The translations under genes and the position numbers were made by a program. Under the pieces are notes generated by a model. That model was not told the origin of the DNA. It worked only from the letters and a program-made list of their open reading frames with translations, and searched no databases. Of a DNA stretch of 9,673 bases, positions 6,498 through 9,673 are shown in pieces. The DNA is from Bacteroidales bacterium UBA1253 (lineage in GTDB: Bacteria > Bacteroidota > Bacteroidia > Bacteroidales > Paludibacteraceae), in assembly GCA_002308815.1 (NCBI GenBank), contig DBVX01000009.1, forward strand, positions 166 through 9,838. The letters run 5' to 3'. Within the stretch, counting starts at the first letter, position 1; each line of letters starts with the position of its first letter.

Positions 6498-6529
6498 CAA
6501 AGATACTGCCGATTTCCCATCCCTGCAAA
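6498..6529 (-). promoter_or_regulatory. Bacteroidetes-type promoter for the nucleosidase-like gene
   Basis: Read on the minus strand, TTTG (-33 element, 6526-6529) is followed after exactly 20 bases by TATCTTTG (-7 element, 6498-6505). Both match the Bacteroidetes sigma-ABfr consensus TTTG / TAnnTTTG perfectly, with ideal spacing. Transcription would start near 6491-6494, leaving a leader of about 42-45 bases before the ATG at 6449. Confidence 0.8.
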
Positions 6530-6583
6530 AAGTGCAGCAAATTACATGTAAAATCCGAAAAGTACCGCAACATCGGCTTTTTA

Positions 6584-6615
6584 TTTGTTTGCGTCAGACA
6601 GATACCGTATCTTTG
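6584..6615 (+). promoter_or_regulatory. Bacteroidetes-type promoter for the pRiA4b-like/miaA operon
   Basis: TTTG at 6584-6587, a 20-base spacer and TATCTTTG at 6608-6615 form a perfect -33/-7 pair for the Bacteroidetes primary sigma factor. A second TTTG at 6588-6591 is too close to be preferred. Start of transcription would be near 6619-6622, about 20 bases before the ATG at 6641. This supports that ATG over the longer frame beginning at 6467. The -7 octamer is identical to that of the divergent promoter. Confidence 0.82.
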
Positions 6616-6640
6616 CGGGCTATGTTACATTCACAGCAAT

Positions 6641-7186
6641 ATGATATACACACTTACCTTTTCGAGCGAGGAAGTTGAGAACTTCCGGCTCGTATTCGCC
6701 GCTGACAGCGGCAGCACTTTTCTGGATCTTCACAAGGCCATTCTTGCCGCCGCCAAGTACAGCGATGACCAGATGACATCGTTCTTCATGTGCAACGACC
6801 GTTGGGAGAAAGAGCAGGAGGTGACGCTTGTGGAGATGGGTAACAACTTCGAGTATGACAACATGACGATGGAGGAGACCCGTCTGGAAGACCTGCTGCA
6901 CGAGAAGGGCGACCGGCTGATTTATATCTTCGACCCGATGTTCGAACGCTATTTCTTCGGCCGTTTGACCGATATGAAAGCGGGGCATATGGACGGTGTC
7001 AAATGCACACAGAAACAAGGGAAAGCACCGAAGCAGTTGCAGACCGAGCAGGATTTTGACGCACAGATGAAAAAGAGCGGTCTGGATTTGGACGAGGATT
7101 TCTACGGCGATTCGGAGTATGAGGCGGGCGATATAGACAGCGAGGGCTTCCAAGACTTGAGTTTTGAGGATGGCTCCATGTTCTGA
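6641..7186 (+). CDS. Plasmid pRiA4b ORF-3-like family protein
   Basis: A 181-residue soluble protein resembling the plasmid pRiA4b ORF-3 family (IS1096 TnpR-like fold), a widespread family of unknown function. The N-terminal domain shows the typical order: a first strand MIYTLTFSSEE, the helix FLDLHKAILAAAKYSDDQMTSFFM (28-50) preceding CNDRW, a loop with E-VTLVEMG, then LEDLLHEKGDRLIYIFDPMFER (82-103), corresponding to the family's Y-YDFGD-W segment. The C-terminal 40 residues are strongly acidic with DLDEDFYGDSEYE, probably a flexible tail. Start chosen at ATG 6641 because the family begins there and the promoter lies just upstream. Its end overlaps miaA by 17 bases, so the two genes are coupled. 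No catalytic residues are recognised; the function remains unknown. Confidence 0.82.
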   Translation: MIYTLTFSSEEVENFRLVFAADSGSTFLDLHKAILAAAKYSDDQMTSFFMCNDRWEKEQEVTLVEMGNNFEYDNMTMEETRLEDLLHEKGDRLIYIFDPMFERYFFGRLTDMKAGHMDGVKCTQKQGKAPKQLQTEQDFDAQMKKSGLDLDEDFYGDSEYEAGDIDSEGFQDLSFEDGSMF

Positions 7187-8063
7187 TTGCCTCTCCGTTA
7201 TTGTCGGTCCGACGGGTGTAGGCAAGACTGAGTTCGCCCTTCGCCACGCCGAGGAATGGGGATGTCCTGTCATCAATTGCGACTCACGGCAAATCTACCG
7301 AGAACTGCCCATCGGCACCGCCGCCCCCACAGCGGAGGAGCAGGCACGGGTTCGGCACTATTTCGTCGGGACGCACTCGCTGACGGACGATTACAACGCC
7401 GGGCAGTACGAGCGGGATGCTGTCGCGCTACTGACAGAACTGCTGCGCGAACACAAAGGCGATTGTCCTTTTGCCATCCTAACGGGCGGCAGTATGCTGT
7501 ATATGAATGCCATACTTAACGGACTGGATGACCTGCCAACCGTATCCGCCGGTGTCCGGCAAGCCGTGCAGAACGAGTACAAAGAGAAAGGTCTGACGTG
7601 GCTGCAGGAGGAGGTACGGCGCATTGACCCGGACTATTGGAACGAAGCGGACAAGCAAAACCCGCAGCGGTTGCTCCATTGCATTGAAATAACCCGTGTG
7701 GCAGGCGAGCCGTACTCCAAACTGCGCATGAAAACAACAGCGCAACGCCCGTGGAGGGTGCATATCACTTGTCTGGCGCGTCCCCGTGAGGAACTGTACG
7801 ACCGTATCAACCGGCGTGTGGACGCGATGATGGCGGCTGGATTGGAAGAGGAGGCACGGCGCGCATATATACCTCTCAAAGAGCATGGACTGCCCATCCC
7901 CAACAGCCTGCGGACAGTCGGATACAGCGAAATGATAGACTATATGGAATGTCGTTGCACGCGGGAGGAGGCGATAGAAAAAATCAAACAACATACGCGA
8001 AACTACGCCAAACGGCAGATGACATGGTACAGGAACAGCCTTCATCCGAAGAACGGATGGTAA
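7170..8063 (+). CDS. miaA: tRNA dimethylallyltransferase
   Basis: MiaA transfers a dimethylallyl group to N6 of A37 in tRNAs that read codons starting with U, the first step of the i6A/ms2i6A modification next to the anticodon. The 297-residue product has the P-loop GPTGVGKT (13-20), CDSRQIY (37-43) with the catalytic Asp38, the GTAAPT motif (49-54), the HYFVGT segment, TGGSMLY (105-111), the ELYDRINRRVDAMM helix (208-221), NSLRTVGY (245-252) and the C-terminal RNYAKRQMTWYR (277-288) that contacts tRNA. All active-site motifs are intact and the length is normal. The ATG at 7170 was chosen over the TTG at 7164; it lies within the last codons of the upstream gene. It is the second gene of the operon and is followed after 14 bases by the lipoprotein gene. 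Confidence 0.96.
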   Translation: MAPCSDCLSVIVGPTGVGKTEFALRHAEEWGCPVINCDSRQIYRELPIGTAAPTAEEQARVRHYFVGTHSLTDDYNAGQYERDAVALLTELLREHKGDCPFAILTGGSMLYMNAILNGLDDLPTVSAGVRQAVQNEYKEKGLTWLQEEVRRIDPDYWNEADKQNPQRLLHCIEITRVAGEPYSKLRMKTTAQRPWRVHITCLARPREELYDRINRRVDAMMAAGLEEEARRAYIPLKEHGLPIPNSLRTVGYSEMIDYMECRCTREEAIEKIKQHTRNYAKRQMTWYRNSLHPKNGW

Positions 8064-8077
8064 GCAATAACAACACA

Positions 8078-9085
8078 ATGAACACAAAGCAGTTATATCT
8101 CATTTTAGCGGGCATCGCACTGATGGGATGCCACAAGGTAACAGTCGATTTCTCATATTCGCCCACAGAACCCAAAACGGGCGAAACAGTAACCTTCACC
8201 AACTTGTCCGAAAACGGCGAGGACTACACGTGGGACTTCGGCGACAATCGCTCGGCAAGCACAAAAAGCCCCACCCATACCTACAGCAAAGCGGGAACTT
8301 ATATGGTGACACTCAGTGAGAAACGCACCAAGAAAACCTGCACGCACGCCGTCACGGTAACGGACAGTCTGCCCACTATCGGCATACAGGAAGACGCTAT
8401 CCACCGCTTCGACAGCGTGTCGCTGAAAGCATTGGTATGGAATCCGTTCTCCCACCCCGTGACATACCGGTGGCATCTGGACGAGAACACCCGACTGTTG
8501 AGCGGCAATTTGAACGAAGACAACATCGTGGTGCAGTTCAGACACCGCAGGCATATATCAGACGACGATCCGACCACCGTACACGTAGGTCTGGACATTA
8601 CAATGGACGGCATCGTTCACAGCGCGGAGCAGACAGTAACCGTCTATGAACGCAAGACATGGTCACTACTGTTCCGCACGCCATCAGCCGATGCCTACCA
8701 ACTCGTCTATCTGCCTCACTATGACATAGTAAGCAGTCTGGATTGGATAGAAGGCTCGTTGGGTTACACCACGGCTGACGGACGCGCCGCACTGGATGCC
8801 GCCTCCCCCACCCTGCAAGCCACCGACCGTATGGAACACAAGCGCTACACAGGCGGCAGCAACGGACTGTATGTGAGCAATCTGAACGGCAGCAACGAGG
8901 TACAGTTGACCGCCGATTCCGTTGGCATAATCCTGTTGGATAGCCTGCACCAGCGGCTCTTCTACACCACAGCGGAAGGTGTTCACGCACTGCCGCTTAT
9001 ATATTCCCCTAACAACCAAAGCAAAGAGGCAGCACTCCGTATCAACAACCTGACGGATGTGACCGCCATAACCCTACACGAATAA
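8078..9085 (+). CDS. PKD-domain lipoprotein with partial propeller-like C-terminus
   Basis: A 335-residue predicted lipoprotein. The signal peptide MNTKQLYLILAGIALMGC ends in a lipobox (L15-M16-G17-C18). The residues after Cys18 (HKVT) are not the acidic export signal of surface lipoproteins in this phylum, so a periplasm-facing location is more likely. Residues about 22-95 form a PKD domain with the hallmark WDFGD (52-56) and SPTHTYSKAGTYMVTL (64-79). Residues 96-190 look like a second Ig/PKD-like unit (TYRWHLDE, ending EQTVTVYE). Residues 195-335 contain propeller-like pieces: GLYVSNLNGSNEVQLT followed by LLDSLHQRLFYTT, and an earlier, weaker GSLGYTTADG copy, reminiscent of YWTD repeats. 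Too few repeats are present to close a normal propeller. Start 8078 chosen because it gives the signal peptide; earlier in-frame starts lie inside miaA. Role unknown, probably binding of glycan or protein in the envelope. Confidence 0.85.
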   Translation: MNTKQLYLILAGIALMGCHKVTVDFSYSPTEPKTGETVTFTNLSENGEDYTWDFGDNRSASTKSPTHTYSKAGTYMVTLSEKRTKKTCTHAVTVTDSLPTIGIQEDAIHRFDSVSLKALVWNPFSHPVTYRWHLDENTRLLSGNLNEDNIVVQFRHRRHISDDDPTTVHVGLDITMDGIVHSAEQTVTVYERKTWSLLFRTPSADAYQLVYLPHYDIVSSLDWIEGSLGYTTADGRAALDAASPTLQATDRMEHKRYTGGSNGLYVSNLNGSNEVQLTADSVGIILLDSLHQRLFYTTAEGVHALPLIYSPNNQSKEAALRINNLTDVTAITLHE

Positions 9086-9094
9086 CCTATCACC

Positions 9095-9673
9095 ATGCCT
9101 GACTATCTGTTCGAGACATCCTGGGAAGTGTGCAACCACGTGGGCGGCATCCATACGGTGCTGTCCAGCCGCGCCCCGCTTATGCAGTCGCTCAATAAAG
9201 ACCATATCATCTTCTTCGGTCCCGACCTGAAGGAACGCTCCGACTTGGAGTTCCGGGAGGACGGTCGCCTGTTACGCAGGTGGCGGGACTGTATCAACGG
9301 GAACAACGGTCTGCCCCAAATACGCATCGGACGATGGGACATACCGGGAAAACCGATAGCCGTACTCGTGGATTACAGCCGGTTATGGGCTGAAAAAGAC
9401 ACCATTTACGGCTGGGCTTGGGAGCGGTTCGGCGTGCAGAGCCACGCCGCCTGCGGCGACTACGACGACTCATGCCTGTTCGGCTACGCCGTCGGTCAGG
9501 TGATGCAGTCGCTGCACGGACATCTCTCATCGCAGACCGGCAAGACGTTCATCGCCCACGCCAACGAATGGCAGACAGCCTTCACCGTGTTCTACCTCCG
9601 CTCTTTCTGTCCCGCTATCCGCACCGTCTTCACTACCCACGCGACGGGCATCGGACGCTCCATAGCGGGCAAC
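9095..9673 (+). CDS. Glycogen synthase, GT3 type (N-terminal part, runs off window end)
   Basis: The first 193 residues of a eukaryote-like GT3 glycogen synthase, the form Bacteroidetes use to extend alpha-1,4-glucan chains from a nucleotide-glucose donor. The product begins MPDYLFETSWEVCNHVGGIH, where VGGIHTVLS is the donor-binding glycine loop seen as VGGIYTVL in GT3 enzymes. Further conserved pieces are HIIFFGPDL (37-45), the RIGRWDIPGKPIAVLVDYSRLW block, the IYGWAWERFGVQSH and GDYDDSCLFGYAVG helices, AHANEWQTAF (154-163, the H-x-NEW motif) and FTTHATGIGRSIAGN at the window edge. No stop occurs before base 9673. It starts nine bases after the lipoprotein stop, so it is the last visible gene of the operon from 6641. 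GC content is higher here than in the left half of the window. Confidence 0.92.
   Translation, partial: MPDYLFETSWEVCNHVGGIHTVLSSRAPLMQSLNKDHIIFFGPDLKERSDLEFREDGRLLRRWRDCINGNNGLPQIRIGRWDIPGKPIAVLVDYSRLWAEKDTIYGWAWERFGVQSHAACGDYDDSCLFGYAVGQVMQSLHGHLSSQTGKTFIAHANEWQTAFTVFYLRSFCPAIRTVFTTHATGIGRSIAGN

Noticed and set aside
6467..6640. N-terminal extension of the pRiA4b-like protein from ATG 6467
   Set aside because: The extension would cross the divergent promoters, start upstream of the predicted transcription start, and carries a Cys-rich sequence foreign to the family.
6620..7276. 218-residue minus-strand ORF opposite the pRiA4b-like gene and start of miaA
   Set aside because: It overlaps two well-supported plus-strand genes, shows no family motifs, and its composition is that of an antisense shadow of coding DNA.
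7479..8087. 202-residue minus-strand ORF opposite miaA
   Set aside because: miaA is certain on the other strand; the ORF has no recognisable domain.

Overview
The window most likely comes from a member of the Bacteroidales (Bacteroidetes). Four observations support this: the MetK C-terminal tail and the LspA motifs are of Bacteroidetes type; two flawless Bacteroidetes promoters (TTTG, 20-bp spacer, TAnnTTTG) face each other in one intergenic region; recognisable Shine-Dalgarno sequences are largely absent; and the window holds a GT3-type glycogen synthase and a remnant of an IS1380-like transposase of the kind common in this phylum. The genus cannot be fixed from sequence alone. || Layout: (1) 1-1096, the 3' end of metK (S-adenosylmethionine synthetase) overlapping by one base with lspA (lipoprotein signal peptidase). 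(2) 1097-2760, an AT-rich, gene-poor, degraded stretch. It holds a 35-bp inverted repeat, a secreted/membrane hypothetical gene split by a frameshift, a perfect 20-bp hairpin running into seven TCTGT pentamers, the N-terminal fragment of an IS1380-like transposase on the minus strand, and a 40-codon ORF that overlaps the next gene by ATGA. (3) 2761-5861, a translationally coupled pair: a five-helix membrane alkaline-phosphatase-superfamily transferase of the LtaS/phosphoglycerol-transferase type and a GT4 glycosyltransferase. This looks like a small cell-envelope glycan or lipid modification unit. (4) 5934-6449 on the minus strand, a short nucleoside phosphorylase/nucleosidase-like protein, convergent with the glycosyltransferase. 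(5) 6450-6640, a divergent promoter region. (6) 6641-9673, a compact plus-strand operon: pRiA4b ORF-3-like protein, miaA, a PKD-domain lipoprotein with a partial propeller-like C-terminus, and glycogen synthase running off the window end. || How the genes relate: metK makes S-adenosylmethionine and the minus-strand nucleosidase-like protein may act on one of its by-products, but the two are not in one operon. LspA would process lipoproteins such as the PKD protein at 8078. The LtaS-like enzyme and GT4 are probably partners on one envelope substrate. The rightmost operon mixes tRNA modification (miaA) and storage glycogen (GT3), so co-transcription is clearer than any shared pathway. || No tRNA, rRNA or CRISPR was found. 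The most unusual material is the 1097-2760 interval, which reads as a decayed accessory insertion between conserved genes. I see no convincing wholly new system; the best candidates for a second look are the inverted repeat over a gene start, the repeat-extended hairpin, the split gene and the short ORF coupled to the transferase.
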